Below, one piece after another: positions 45,657 to 53,165 of a DNA stretch of 64,000 bases. The position numbers were made by a program, and so were the translations under genes. A model generated the notes under the pieces. The model was not told the DNA's origin. It did no database searches and worked only from the letters and a program-made list of their open reading frames with translations. The stretch's first letter is position 1; every line of letters starts with the position of its first letter. The stretch is from Deltaproteobacteria bacterium (lineage in GTDB: Bacteria; Myxococcota_A; Polyangia; Haliangiales; Haliangiaceae): NCBI GenBank assembly GCA_025353585.1, contig JANXOM010000072.1, forward strand, positions 1-64,000. The letters run 5' to 3'.

Positions 45657-46363
45657 TGAGACCCCTCCGCATGCTCCTCCTCACCGCCGCGACGACGCTG
45701 CTGATGGGGCAGGCCCCGCCGCCGGCCCCGCCCGCGGGCGCGATCATCGCCGGCAAGGTCTTCCTCGTCGACGTCCGCACGCCCGTGCAGAGCGACGACG
45801 TCTGGGTCTACCTGCGCGTCCCGAACGCGCGGCCGAGCGCGCGCCGGGAGTGGCCGGGCCTCAAGGACCCGCGCTCGCCGTACCTCATCACGCAGGAGGG
45901 CAAGCGGTTCTCGCGCGCGTCCCTGGTGGTACCCCTCGGCGCGACGGTGACCTTCCCGAACAAGGACCTCGTGATCCACAACGTGTTCTCGCCCGACCCG
46001 TTCTTCGACCTCGGCGAGTACAGCTTCGATCGCGTCGGCAAGTCGCATCAGTTCACGACCGTCGCCGCCGCCGACATCTACTGCGACGTGCACAAGGACA
46101 TGTTCTCCAAAGTAAAATCGGTCGACACGCGCCCCGAGTGGATCGCGCACGTCGCGTCCGATGGCAGCTATCGCTTCGAGGGCATCCCGGCGGGAGCGTA
46201 CGAGGTCGTCGGCTGGGCGTCCGAGGGTAAGACCGAGGAATACTCCACCGTCGAGGTCAGCGGCACCGGCGCGTTCACGCCCCTCGAGATCCACCTGCAG
46301 AAGAACGCGCGACCCGCCACGCACCTGAACAAGCACAAGGGCAACTACGGCTACGATCGCTGA
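45656..46363 (+). CDS. Cupredoxin-like (type 1 copper) secreted protein
   Basis: The 235-residue protein has a signal peptide (MLLLTAATTLLMGQAP) and a cupredoxin fold. Copper-type residues are visible: His in DLVIHNVFS and Cys, His and Met in YCDVHKDM. A C-terminal Pro/Gly-poor extension looks like a carboxypeptidase-regulatory-like beta domain (GSYRFEGIPAGAYEVVGW). Related proteins are often named methylamine-utilisation proteins. ATG 45656 overlaps the porin stop in TGATG. It may be the electron carrier or copper sink for the di-heme peroxidase encoded upstream. Confidence 0.88.
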   Translation: MRPLRMLLLTAATTLLMGQAPPPAPPAGAIIAGKVFLVDVRTPVQSDDVWVYLRVPNARPSARREWPGLKDPRSPYLITQEGKRFSRASLVVPLGATVTFPNKDLVIHNVFSPDPFFDLGEYSFDRVGKSHQFTTVAAADIYCDVHKDMFSKVKSVDTRPEWIAHVASDGSYRFEGIPAGAYEVVGWASEGKTEEYSTVEVSGTGAFTPLEIHLQKNARPATHLNKHKGNYGYDR

Positions 46364-46411
46364 CCCGGCCGAGGGCCGCCGGCGCCGCGCACATGTGGGT
46401 GGCCACTTGCC

Positions 46412-46443
46412 GGCAACTCTTGCCGACCGCAGGCAACTCTTGC
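46412..46443. repeat. Two exact 12-bp direct repeats upstream of the DUF3455 gene
   Basis: GGCAACTCTTGC occurs at 46412-46423 and 46432-46443, exactly 20 bp apart, about two helical turns. A shorter related copy (GGCCACTTGC) precedes them at 46401. The spacing suits cooperative binding of a regulator on one DNA face. The gene starts 60 bp further on. Confidence 0.55.
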
Positions 46444-46502
46444 ACGGTCACCCCGCCACCGACGTGTAGGACGCTGGCCCGCCGCATGCTCTAGCGCCGG
46501 CC

Positions 46503-47126
46503 ATGACCAAGCTCCTGCTCACCGCCGCCGCCCTGACCACCTCGTTCGCCGCCACCGCGTGCGTCCAGAACGCCGGGGATGACTCCGTCGCGCCCGCCAC
46601 GTCGACCGTCGAGTCGGACGTCACGCGCGCCAGCGACTGCCCGGCCGTCACGCCGGCGACCCTCGCGCCGCCGGAGACGGCCGATCTCGCGTTCGCGCTC
46701 GACGCGCAGGGCGTGCAGAAGTACGCGTGCGTGCAGTCGACCACCGGCTACGCGTGGACGTTCGTCGCGCCGGACGCGAACCTGTTCAACCTCGACGCGC
46801 AGGGCTGGGCCGTGCACCACTTCGCGGGGCCGACCTGGCTCGCGCGCGACAGCAGCAGCGTCCTCGGCGCGAAGGTCGCGGCGAGCACGCCAGACCCCAC
46901 GGCGATCCCTTGGCTGCTCCTGAACGTCGCGAGCCACGGCGGCGCGGATGGTCGCCTCTCCGACATCACGCAGATCCAGCGCCTCTCGACCACGGGCGGC
47001 ATCGCGCCGGCCGCGGCCTGCGATGCGGACCACGTGGGCCAGCAGAGCGAGGTGCTCTACACCGCGCGTTACTTCTTCTATCGCACCGACGCCAACGCCC
47101 GTCACCGCGTGCGCTGCGGCGCCTAG
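46503..47126 (+). CDS. Secreted DUF3455-family protein
   Basis: The 207-residue protein has a lipoprotein-like signal (LLLTAAALTTSFAATAC). The rest follows DUF3455 closely: AQGVQKYACV, APDANLFNLDAQ, HHFAGPTWLA, AIPWLLLNVASHG, QRLSTTGGIAPA, and ARYFFYRTD at the end. DUF3455 proteins are of unknown function and common in exported form in bacteria and fungi. It is a single gene convergent with the PHP hydrolase (4 bp apart) and preceded by a pair of 12-bp repeats. Confidence 0.9.
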   Translation: MTKLLLTAAALTTSFAATACVQNAGDDSVAPATSTVESDVTRASDCPAVTPATLAPPETADLAFALDAQGVQKYACVQSTTGYAWTFVAPDANLFNLDAQGWAVHHFAGPTWLARDSSSVLGAKVAASTPDPTAIPWLLLNVASHGGADGRLSDITQIQRLSTTGGIAPAAACDADHVGQQSEVLYTARYFFYRTDANARHRVRCGA

Positions 47127-47130
47127 GCGA

Positions 47131-48675
47131 CTACTCGCCGGGCTGCTCGGCGAGGTGGTACGGCGCGACCGGCGAGCTCTTGCCGTCGCCATCGACATCG
47201 ACCCAGACCGGGTTCGCCAGCGCGAACGGATAGACCTTGAAGCTCGACTCGTCGCCGATGTTCGGCGCCATCGGCCGGTCACCGTCGACGCGCACGATGA
47301 CGTAGCCGTCGCGCGCGAGGTGCGCGTGGATGGTGTCGTCGAAGCGGATGATCGTGGTCGCGGCCGGCACGTCGCGCTCGGCGAGCACCGCGCCGCCCGG
47401 CCCGAGCACCGTCACGCGCGTCACCGTGATCCACGGCGCGGCGCGGACGACGAGCTTGATGGGCACGTCGCCGCCCTTGAGCGTGACCGTCTGGCCGATA
47501 TGGCGGCCGCCGATCGTGATGTCGAGGATCGGTCCCGTCGTCAGGTAGGAGCAGCCGGCCTTCACCTGCGCCGCGACCTTTTGCACGTCGAGCTGCGCGA
47601 GCGGCCCGTCGGGCATGACGACGTAGTTCCGCGGGAAGCCGCCGAGGTTGAACGTCATGTGGTGCGAGTCGGAGTTGCCCGTCGCGGCGACGTGCAGGCC
47701 CGCATCGAGGAACGCGACCCAGTCGCCGATCACGCGGTCGAGCGTCGTGCGATCGGGGTCCTGGTAGCCGTTCAGGACCTCGATCGCGTCGAAGTCGAAC
47801 GAGAAGCCGGACTTCTTGGCCTGGCCCGTCCTCTCGTCGAGGCCGGCGAGGTGGAAGTAGCCGATGCCGCCGTTCTCGAGCCGCGGGTGGTGCACGTCGA
47901 TCAGCGCGTGGGGCGCCTTCGTGCGGACGTCGGCGAAGATCTGCCGCGCGCTGTGCCTGCCCGTCGCGGGCGCGCCGTGGCCGACCTCGGTGTCGTCGAT
48001 CGGTAGCGGGAACGCGCCGAAGTGTCCCCAGGGGAGCGAGGTGATCTCGTCGCCCGTGGCGGACGCGAGGAGGTCCCCGACCCCGAGCTCGGTGATCACC
48101 GGCCCGTAGTCGGCGACGACGTTGTGATCCGTCGAGACGAGCAGATCGACGCCATCGGCGACGAACTGGTGCACGCGGTCGCGGAGCGGGACGCGGGAGT
48201 CCATCGAGGGCGCGGCGTGCACGTGGAAATCGCCGGAGATCCAGCCGGGTGTCTCGATCACGTGGTGCAGCTTCGCGGTCATCTCGACGGAGCCGCCGGC
48301 CTTGACGACCACGCGCTCGCGCGTCGTGTCCCACTCCATGCCGTGGGAGACCCAGATGTCATAGGTGCCGGCGGCGATCCGGATCTCGGCTTCGCCGCGC
48401 AGAACGAACACGCGATCGAACGCCGCGACGCCGCCGTTCTCGTCCTTGCCGATATCGACGGTCGTGAACTGCACGCGCGGCGTGTCACCGATCGGCAGGA
48501 ACGTCAGGCGCGCGGGGATCGGCGTGTCGTTGTCATCGCGGACCGCGACGTCGATCGTACCCACGGCGTGCCGATGTACGCGCGCGTCCGCCGCGGGGAG
48601 CGCGCGAACCCCGACGACGATCGCGAGCCCGGTGCTCATCATCGCCGCGCACGCGACACGCTCTCGAACCCGCAT
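47131..48675 (-). CDS. CehA/McbA-type PHP-domain metallohydrolase, secreted
   Basis: The 514-residue protein has a signal-like N-terminus and a central PHP domain with GDFHVHAAPSMDS, STDHNVVADYG, DVHHPRLEN and TGNSDSHHM, the His/Asp cluster that binds two or three metals. CehA/McbA family members hydrolyse phosphate esters or, in named cases, carbaryl. The N-terminal 130 residues form a beta-rich domain (VAVRDDNDTPIPARLTF) and a carbohydrate-like module may close the C-terminus. ATG 48675 is preferred to the GTG at 48684. Its substrate is unknown. Confidence 0.85.
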   Translation of the reverse strand: MRVRERVACAAMMSTGLAIVVGVRALPAADARVHRHAVGTIDVAVRDDNDTPIPARLTFLPIGDTPRVQFTTVDIGKDENGGVAAFDRVFVLRGEAEIRIAAGTYDIWVSHGMEWDTTRERVVVKAGGSVEMTAKLHHVIETPGWISGDFHVHAAPSMDSRVPLRDRVHQFVADGVDLLVSTDHNVVADYGPVITELGVGDLLASATGDEITSLPWGHFGAFPLPIDDTEVGHGAPATGRHSARQIFADVRTKAPHALIDVHHPRLENGGIGYFHLAGLDERTGQAKKSGFSFDFDAIEVLNGYQDPDRTTLDRVIGDWVAFLDAGLHVAATGNSDSHHMTFNLGGFPRNYVVMPDGPLAQLDVQKVAAQVKAGCSYLTTGPILDITIGGRHIGQTVTLKGGDVPIKLVVRAAPWITVTRVTVLGPGGAVLAERDVPAATTIIRFDDTIHAHLARDGYVIVRVDGDRPMAPNIGDESSFKVYPFALANPVWVDVDGDGKSSPVAPYHLAEQPGE

Positions 48676-48760
48676 GGAGGCCACGGACTATGCCCGAGCA
48701 ACCCGAGTGAACGTGCGACTCCCCTCCAAAATTCAAGGTTAAAGGCACGTCGAGGCCAGG

Positions 48761-48847
48761 TGCCCCGCGGGGGGATTCCGCCCCGAGATTGGGCGCGGTA
48801 ACTGCCTGATTGATCACGAAGCCGCGCGGCATATCGGGTGCACAACG
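48761..48847 (+). promoter_or_regulatory. Conserved upstream region of secreted Ala/Lys-rich peptide 1
   Basis: A GC-rich block TGCCCCGCGG plus TTCCGCCCC (48761-48784) and a block ending GGTGCACAACG (48827-48847) occur with the same 76-bp spacing as at 49351-49437, with no indel in 87 bp between them. This points to a duplicated promoter or leader. The first block contains the perfect palindrome CCCCGCGGGG. Confidence 0.7.
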
Positions 48848-48917
48848 TCTTCCCGTCTTCGGCGCTCGTCGAGACGTTCCAACCCTTCTCGTTCCAACAA
48901 CCTCTCAGGAGTTCGTG

Positions 48918-49196
48918 ATGCGTACCATTCTCCGCGCTGCTCTCATCCTCGGCACCCTCGCTCCGGCCGCTGCGTACGCGGACGCCCCCAAGAAGGACGC
49001 GCCGGCCGCCGGCTCGGGCGCGGGCTCGGCCGCTACCCCCGCGAAGGACGCGAAGACCCCCGTCGCGAAGGACGCGAAGACCCCGGCGAAGGACGCGAAG
49101 ACCCCGGCGAAGGACACGAAGGCTGCGGGCTCGGGCGCGGGCGCGGGCTCGGCCGCGGCGCCTGCGAAGGACGCGAAGAAGCCGGCCACGAAGTAA
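48918..49196 (+). CDS. Small secreted Ala/Lys/Pro-rich repeat protein 1
   Basis: The 92-residue product has a clear Sec signal (AALILGTLAPAAAYA, cleavage near YADAP) followed by a low-complexity chain of AKDAKTP heptads and Gly-Ser-Ala linkers, with a strongly basic, disordered composition. AGGAG lies 7 bases before the ATG. A 5' leader separates it from the shared upstream element, and a terminator hairpin follows. Histone-H1-like or adhesin-like roles fit the composition, but nothing proves one. It is paralogous to the gene 250 bp downstream. Confidence 0.8.
   Translation: MRTILRAALILGTLAPAAAYADAPKKDAPAAGSGAGSAATPAKDAKTPVAKDAKTPAKDAKTPAKDTKAAGSGAGAGSAAAPAKDAKKPATK
49041..49132. repeat. Short tandem repeat encoding AKDAKTP heptads
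   Basis: Four near-identical 21- to 24-nt units (core GCGAAGGACGCGAAGACCCC) are arrayed in frame inside the small secreted protein gene. Such coding repeats can change number by slippage without losing frame when the unit is a multiple of 3. Confidence 0.75.
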
Positions 49197-49238
49197 CGCT
49201 GGCCTCCTCTCCTCGCATCACGTACGCGCGGAACGCAG

Positions 49239-49276
49239 GGCTGCTCCTTCACGGAGCAGCCTTTCGCGTTTTCGGC
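49239..49276 (+). terminator. Rho-independent-like terminator after secreted peptide 1
   Basis: A perfect 9-bp stem (GGCTGCTCC at 49239-49247 with GGAGCAGCC at 49253-49261), a 5-nt loop and a T-rich tail (TTTCGCGTTTT) follow the stop by 43 bp. Confidence 0.85.
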
Positions 49277-49350
49277 CCGCCAAAATCCGCGACCGGCTCC
49301 AAGAATCCCGCAACTAGGCGTGGCTACTCAGGTTGCCGGTGGAGGCCGTT

Positions 49351-49437
49351 TGCCCCGCGGGGGTCTTCCGCCCCAAAAAAAGCCGAGCTAAATAGTTAAA
49401 AACGCGTCGTGCGCGACGGCACACCCGGTGCACAACG
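49351..49437 (+). promoter_or_regulatory. Conserved upstream region of secreted Ala/Lys-rich peptide 2
   Basis: This matches 48761-48847 in order and spacing: the GCCCCGCGGGGG/TTCCGCCCC block at 49351-49374 (two mismatches in 24) and the block ending GGTGCACAACG at 49417-49437 (three mismatches in 21). The middle is A/T-rich here and not conserved. In this copy the second block lies 11 bp before the ATG, so it may overlap the start of the mRNA. Confidence 0.7.
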
Positions 49438-49448
49438 GGTTGCTACCT

Positions 49449-49655
49449 ATGAAGACCATGATCAAGGCCGCCCTCATCCTCGCCACCCTCGCCCCGGCCG
49501 TCTCGTTCGCGGACGCCCCCAAGAAGGACGCCCCGGCGGCCGACAAGGCGCCGGCCGACAAGACCCCGGCGAAGGCGGACCCGAAGGCGCCGGCCGACAA
49601 GACCCCGGCCAAGGCCGACGCGAAGAAGGACGTCAAGGCGCCCGCGATGAAGTAG
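49449..49655 (+). CDS. Small secreted Ala/Lys/Pro-rich protein 2
   Basis: The 68-residue product has a Sec signal almost identical to that of protein 1 (AALILATLAPAVSFADAP) and the same mature start DAPKKDAPAA, followed by repeats of APADKTPAKAD. It ends in a basic tail. The two genes are clear paralogues from a local duplication that also copied the upstream region, but this copy lost most of the leader. ATG 49449 is used; an in-frame ATG at 49428 lies close to the shared block. A terminator hairpin follows. Confidence 0.82.
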   Translation: MKTMIKAALILATLAPAVSFADAPKKDAPAADKAPADKTPAKADPKAPADKTPAKADAKKDVKAPAMK

Positions 49656-49692
49656 TTTCGGCGTAGTTGCGCGCCCTCGGCGCGACTGGCAG

Positions 49693-49724
49693 AGAGCCGC
49701 TTCCCTCGGGACGCGGCTCTTTTG
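49693..49724 (+). terminator. Rho-independent terminator after secreted peptide 2
   Basis: A perfect 8-bp stem (AGAGCCGC at 49693-49700 with GCGGCTCT at 49713-49720) is followed by TTTTGCTTTTT, 38 bp after the stop. Confidence 0.88.
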
Positions 49725-49757
49725 CTTTTTCGGACGGGTGCCGTGTAGCGTGCCGGC

Positions 49758-50663
49758 GTGTCTCGCTCGCTGATGGTGGTCGATGGCTTCGCGCCCCAGG
49801 CCGAGGCGTTGCGCGGCGTGTTCGACGAGCGCTTCGCGGAGCCTCGCCGAGCCCGAGGCGATCGCTTCCAGTGGGACTGGTGGCACGTGCCCGGCCAGTA
49901 CACGGCGCTGCGGACCCCGGCGTGGGAGTACTTTCCGCGGCCGCTCTATACGCAACTGCACGCGCACCTCGTCGCGTTCGGCCGCGACGTCCTCGGGTGC
50001 CACGACATCTCGCCGCCGTGGCTGTCCTGCTACATCGACGGCTGCAGCCAGCAGCTGCACGGCGATCTGCCGCACGGGCCATGGGCGTTCGTGCTGTCGC
50101 TGACGCGCTGGCGCGGGCGCGTCTTCCGCGGCGGGGAGACGCTGATGCTGCGCGACGAGGTGCTGGAGATGTGGGACCGGTTTCGTTCCGTCCGCGGCGT
50201 CGAGGAGCCGGACCTCGTGCGCGCCATCGAGCCGAAGTTCGGGCGACTCACGGTGTTCGATCCGCGCGTGCCCCACGGCGTCCGCGAGGTGACGGGCACC
50301 CGGGATCCGCGCGAGGGCCGGCTCGTCGTGCACGGCTGGTTCGTGCAGCCGCGGCCATTCGTGCGCGGCCCGCTCGCGCTGCGGGCGGTCGCGGCGCGGA
50401 TCGCGGAGCTGACCGGCGCGCTCGGCGCGTGGATCGGCGAGCTGCCGGTGGCGGGCATGATGTCCCTCGCGATCGACGTGGCGCCCGGCGGCACCGTGCG
50501 GGCGGCGCGGGTGCTGTCCGATACGACGCGCGTGGCGAGCGCGCACGAGCCGGCGCGGCGAGCCCTGGTCCGGCGGATCCGCGGCGCCGTGGCCGCCTGG
50601 CAGTTTCCGCGCGCGCGGGCCGCGAGTCGGGTCACGTTGCCGCTCGTCTTCGAGCGAGGCTGA
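49758..50663 (+). CDS. 2OG-Fe(II) oxygenase with a C-terminal TonB/AgmX-like domain
   Basis: The 301-residue protein has a jelly-roll 2-oxoglutarate oxygenase core (about 1-210): the iron ligands in QLHGDLPHG (HxD) and VPHGVREVTG, then Arg in GRLVVHGWF for the co-substrate. The last 80 residues (MSLAIDVAPGGTVRAARVLSDT, VAAWQFPRARAASRVTLPLVF) resemble the C-terminal domains of TonB or AgmX-like proteins, an unusual fusion. Prolyl-hydroxylase-like activity on a protein or small molecule is possible. GTG 49758 is used; an ATG at 49773 is also in frame. Confidence 0.78.
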   Translation: MSRSLMVVDGFAPQAEALRGVFDERFAEPRRARGDRFQWDWWHVPGQYTALRTPAWEYFPRPLYTQLHAHLVAFGRDVLGCHDISPPWLSCYIDGCSQQLHGDLPHGPWAFVLSLTRWRGRVFRGGETLMLRDEVLEMWDRFRSVRGVEEPDLVRAIEPKFGRLTVFDPRVPHGVREVTGTRDPREGRLVVHGWFVQPRPFVRGPLALRAVAARIAELTGALGAWIGELPVAGMMSLAIDVAPGGTVRAARVLSDTTRVASAHEPARRALVRRIRGAVAAWQFPRARAASRVTLPLVFERG

Positions 50664-50698
50664 CCGGCCCACCCCGGGCGACCGAGCGGCGCAGGTCG

Positions 50699-51310
50699 TT
50701 ACGCGCGGATGAGGGTCATCAGCTCGGCGCTCTTCGCCGAGTCGGTCGCGTAGATGCCGCGCGCGGCCACGGTGGTGGTGATCGCGCCGCGCTTGCGCGC
50801 GCCTCGCATCCCCATGCACATGTGCTGCGCCTCGAGCACGACCGCCACGCCGCGCGGCGCGAGCTCGGCTTCGAACGCCGACGCGAGCTCGTGGCCGAGG
50901 CGCTCCTGGACCTGCGGGCGGCGCGCGAGATCATCGAGCGTGCGGGCGATCTTCGAGAGGCCGACGACGCGCTTGTCCGACGGGAGATAGGCGACGTGGG
51001 CGTGCCCCCAGAACGGGAGCAAGTGGTGCTCGCACATGCTCGAGAACTCGATGTCGCGGACGAGCACGAGGTCGCCGTGGCCCTCCTCGAACGTGCGGCG
51101 CAGGTGGACGCCAGGGTCGGCGAACAGGCCATCGGTCATCTCGACCATCGCGCGCGCCACGCGGGATGGCGTGTCGACGAGGCCTGCGCGATCCGGATCC
51201 TCACCGATCGCGATGAGGAGCTCGCGGACGGCGCGGGTGGCGCGGGCGAGATCGACCGGCGTACGAGAGGCGTGCGTGTCGGTCGGCGGAACCACCGAGA
51301 GTTCGGTCAT
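50699..51310 (-). CDS. folE: GTP cyclohydrolase I (FolE)
   Basis: The 203-residue protein converts GTP to 7,8-dihydroneopterin triphosphate, the first step of folate and tetrahydrobiopterin synthesis. Family motifs are [21 protein letters not shown] (quoted to CEHHLLPF as the key part, Cys and His bind zinc), [19 protein letters not shown] and the late [13 protein letters not shown] 51310 gives the full normal length; the track extension to 51784 is read from the next gene. It is separated from the DUF1295 gene by 58 bp and could share a transcript. Confidence 0.96.
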   Translation of the reverse strand: MTELSVVPPTDTHASRTPVDLARATRAVRELLIAIGEDPDRAGLVDTPSRVARAMVEMTDGLFADPGVHLRRTFEEGHGDLVLVRDIEFSSMCEHHLLPFWGHAHVAYLPSDKRVVGLSKIARTLDDLARRPQVQERLGHELASAFEAELAPRGVAVVLEAQHMCMGMRGARKRGAITTTVAARGIYATDSAKSAELMTLIRA

Positions 51311-51368
51311 CGAGTCTAAACATAGGGCGCCTCCGGGCGGCGTCAAGACAGTAAAACGTGCAAAACGT

Positions 51369-52166
51369 TCAGGGCGTCTCGTCGCCGGACAGCGGCGGCC
51401 ACGGCACGAACACGCTGGTTCGCCGCTGGTAGGCCCGGTAGGCATCGCCGCGGGAGCGGAGGGCCTGGGCCTCGGTCGCCGGGATGCCGGTGACCTTCCA
51501 GATGCTCGCGAAGATGAGCGCGGGCGCGATCCACGCGAGGTAGCCGCCGGCGAAGGCGGAGGAGTACGTCGCGTAGCCAACCCAGACGAGGGTCTCGAAG
51601 AAATAGTTGGGATGGCGCGACCAGCTCCACAGGCCGCGGGCACAGACGGCGCCGCGCGCGGCGGTGCGCTTCCAGCGGGCGAGCTGGAGATCCGCGATGG
51701 ACTCGCCGGTGAGGCCGACGAGCCAGATGGCGCCGCCGAGGACGAGGAGCCAGTCGCCGTGCACCGGCGACGACCCGAACGCAAAGACGAAGCCGAGGGC
51801 GAGGACCGCCACGAGCGCGGCTTGCGCCTGGAAGAAGATGAAGAACGAGCGGTTGGCGTGCGGCGACCACTTGCGGCGGAGCTCGGCGTAGCGGCCCTCC
51901 TCGCGGTTCGGGGCGGCGGCGCCGCGCGCGAAGAGGTAGATGGCGAGGCGGAGGCTCCAGAGGACGACCATCGCCGTGATCGGGGCGGTCAGGCGGAGCG
52001 GGTGCGACGAGAAGGAGCAGAAGGCGAGCGCGACGGCGGCGAAGGCGACGGCCCAGCCGACGTCGACGATGCCCGCGTTACGCGTGCGCAAGGAGGTCAA
52101 GAAGAGCGAGAGCTGGAGCAGCGCGGCGAGGGCCCAGGCGAGCGCGAGCAGGGCGACGGTGGACAC
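51369..52166 (-). CDS. DUF1295 membrane protein (steroid-reductase/ICMT-like)
   Basis: The 265-residue protein has six or seven transmembrane segments and the DUF1295 signatures [39 protein letters not shown] and the late TSVFVPWPP. The fold is shared with steroid 5-alpha-reductases and isoprenylcysteine methyltransferases, which bind NADPH or SAM at the cytoplasmic face; the bacterial substrates are unknown. About 270 bp without a gene follow upstream to the TetR gene; that DNA is GC-rich with only short direct repeats (GAGGCTGTGAGGCTGTGAGGC). Confidence 0.9.
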   Translation of the reverse strand: MSTVALLALAWALAALLQLSLFLTSLRTRNAGIVDVGWAVAFAAVALAFCSFSSHPLRLTAPITAMVVLWSLRLAIYLFARGAAAPNREEGRYAELRRKWSPHANRSFFIFFQAQAALVAVLALGFVFAFGSSPVHGDWLLVLGGAIWLVGLTGESIADLQLARWKRTAARGAVCARGLWSWSRHPNYFFETLVWVGYATYSSAFAGGYLAWIAPALIFASIWKVTGIPATEAQALRSRGDAYRAYQRRTSVFVPWPPLSGDETP

Positions 52167-52434
52167 GATTCGTTGGATGGTAGGGCGGGCGAGGGGGATA
52201 CTGGAATTCGAAAAGAGGACGCGAGGCGGAAGCCGGGACGGCGGAGGGCGGAACGCCGGCGGCGAAGGATCGCCGGACGGGCTGGGGCTCGAGGCTGTGA
52301 GGCTGTGAGGCGCGAGCGAAGCGGCAGCAGCTCGCGGTCGCCGCGCCGGTCGCGGCCCGCGGCTCGCGGTCCACGGCGCGCGGCAACGGCCATCGGTGGG
52401 GGAAACGCGGCCTCGGCCACGCGGGCCCGCGTCC

Positions 52435-53112
52435 CTACGTTCCCTTCTCCGCGCTCGCCGCCGCCGCGATGCCTCCGACGACGCTCAGCACGGCAAACAA
52501 CACCTGCGCCAGCATCTCCCGCAGGGCGTCCCGCGTCATGCGCGGATGGGCGCACCAGTCGATCGACGCGCCTTCCACGAACCCGATCCACCCGCGCAAC
52601 GCCGTCTCGAACCGCGGCTCCCCGCGCAACACCGGCGCGAACGGTGAACCGTCGAGGAACCGGTCCGCCAGCCGCGTCCGCACGCCCTCGACCACCCCCG
52701 CGACCTCCGGGTCCGAGCCGATCCCGCCGCGCATCAACGACACGAACGCGCGCTGGTGCAGCGTGATGTGCTCCAGGTACGCCTCCAGCCCGGCGCGCAC
52801 CCGCTCCTGCGGCGTCAGCGCGGCGGGGATGGTCGCCACCCGCTCCACCAGCTCGTCCGCGATCTCGCGGAGCCCCGCGACGTACAGGTCTCGCTTCGTC
52901 GGGAAGTAGTGATAGAGCAGCCCCTTCGAGATCTTGGCCTCGCGCGCGAGATCATCGATCGACACCTCGTCGTACGCGCGCCCGGCGAACGTCCGCCGCG
53001 CCAGCTGCAGGAGCTGCGCCCGGCGCGCGTCGTTATCGAGCCGGACGCGCGGCTTCGCGCGTGGCAACGCCTTGCGAACAGCGGCGACGATCGGTCCCCG
53101 ACGGGGTGGCAC
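52435..53112 (-). CDS. TetR-family transcriptional repressor
   Basis: The 225-residue protein has the N-terminal TetR helix-turn-helix (about 35-80: AYDEVSIDDLAREAKISKGLLYHYFPTKRDL, of which the core is ISKGLLYHYFPTK) and an all-helical ligand domain. Its C-terminal half has no obvious ligand motif. It is divergent from the PF10118 hydrolase gene across a 53-bp region holding a perfect 16-bp palindrome, so it probably represses itself and the hydrolase/SDR pair; lipid-like inducers are typical of such arrangements. Confidence 0.93.
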   Translation of the reverse strand: MPPRRGPIVAAVRKALPRAKPRVRLDNDARRAQLLQLARRTFAGRAYDEVSIDDLAREAKISKGLLYHYFPTKRDLYVAGLREIADELVERVATIPAALTPQERVRAGLEAYLEHITLHQRAFVSLMRGGIGSDPEVAGVVEGVRTRLADRFLDGSPFAPVLRGEPRFETALRGWIGFVEGASIDWCAHPRMTRDALREMLAQVLFAVLSVVGGIAAAASAEKGT

Positions 53113-53123
53113 GCGTCACGAGC

Positions 53124-53154
53124 ATAGTCGATCGACTATTGACTTGTGGTCAAT
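53124..53154. promoter_or_regulatory. Probable TetR operator overlapping the promoter
   Basis: ATAGTCGATCGACTAT (53124-53139) is a perfect palindrome, and a second inverted repeat ATTGAC/GTCAAT (53138-53154) overlaps it, with TTGACT as a possible -35 element. It sits between divergent tetR and hydrolase genes. Confidence 0.7.
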
Positions 53155-53165
53155 AGGGTCCCAGG

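Noticed and set aside
52167-52434. Possible gene or RNA in the gap between DUF1295 and tetR
   Set aside because: Only Arg/Ala-rich short ORFs and small direct repeats; no start with a ribosome site and no stable RNA shape seen.
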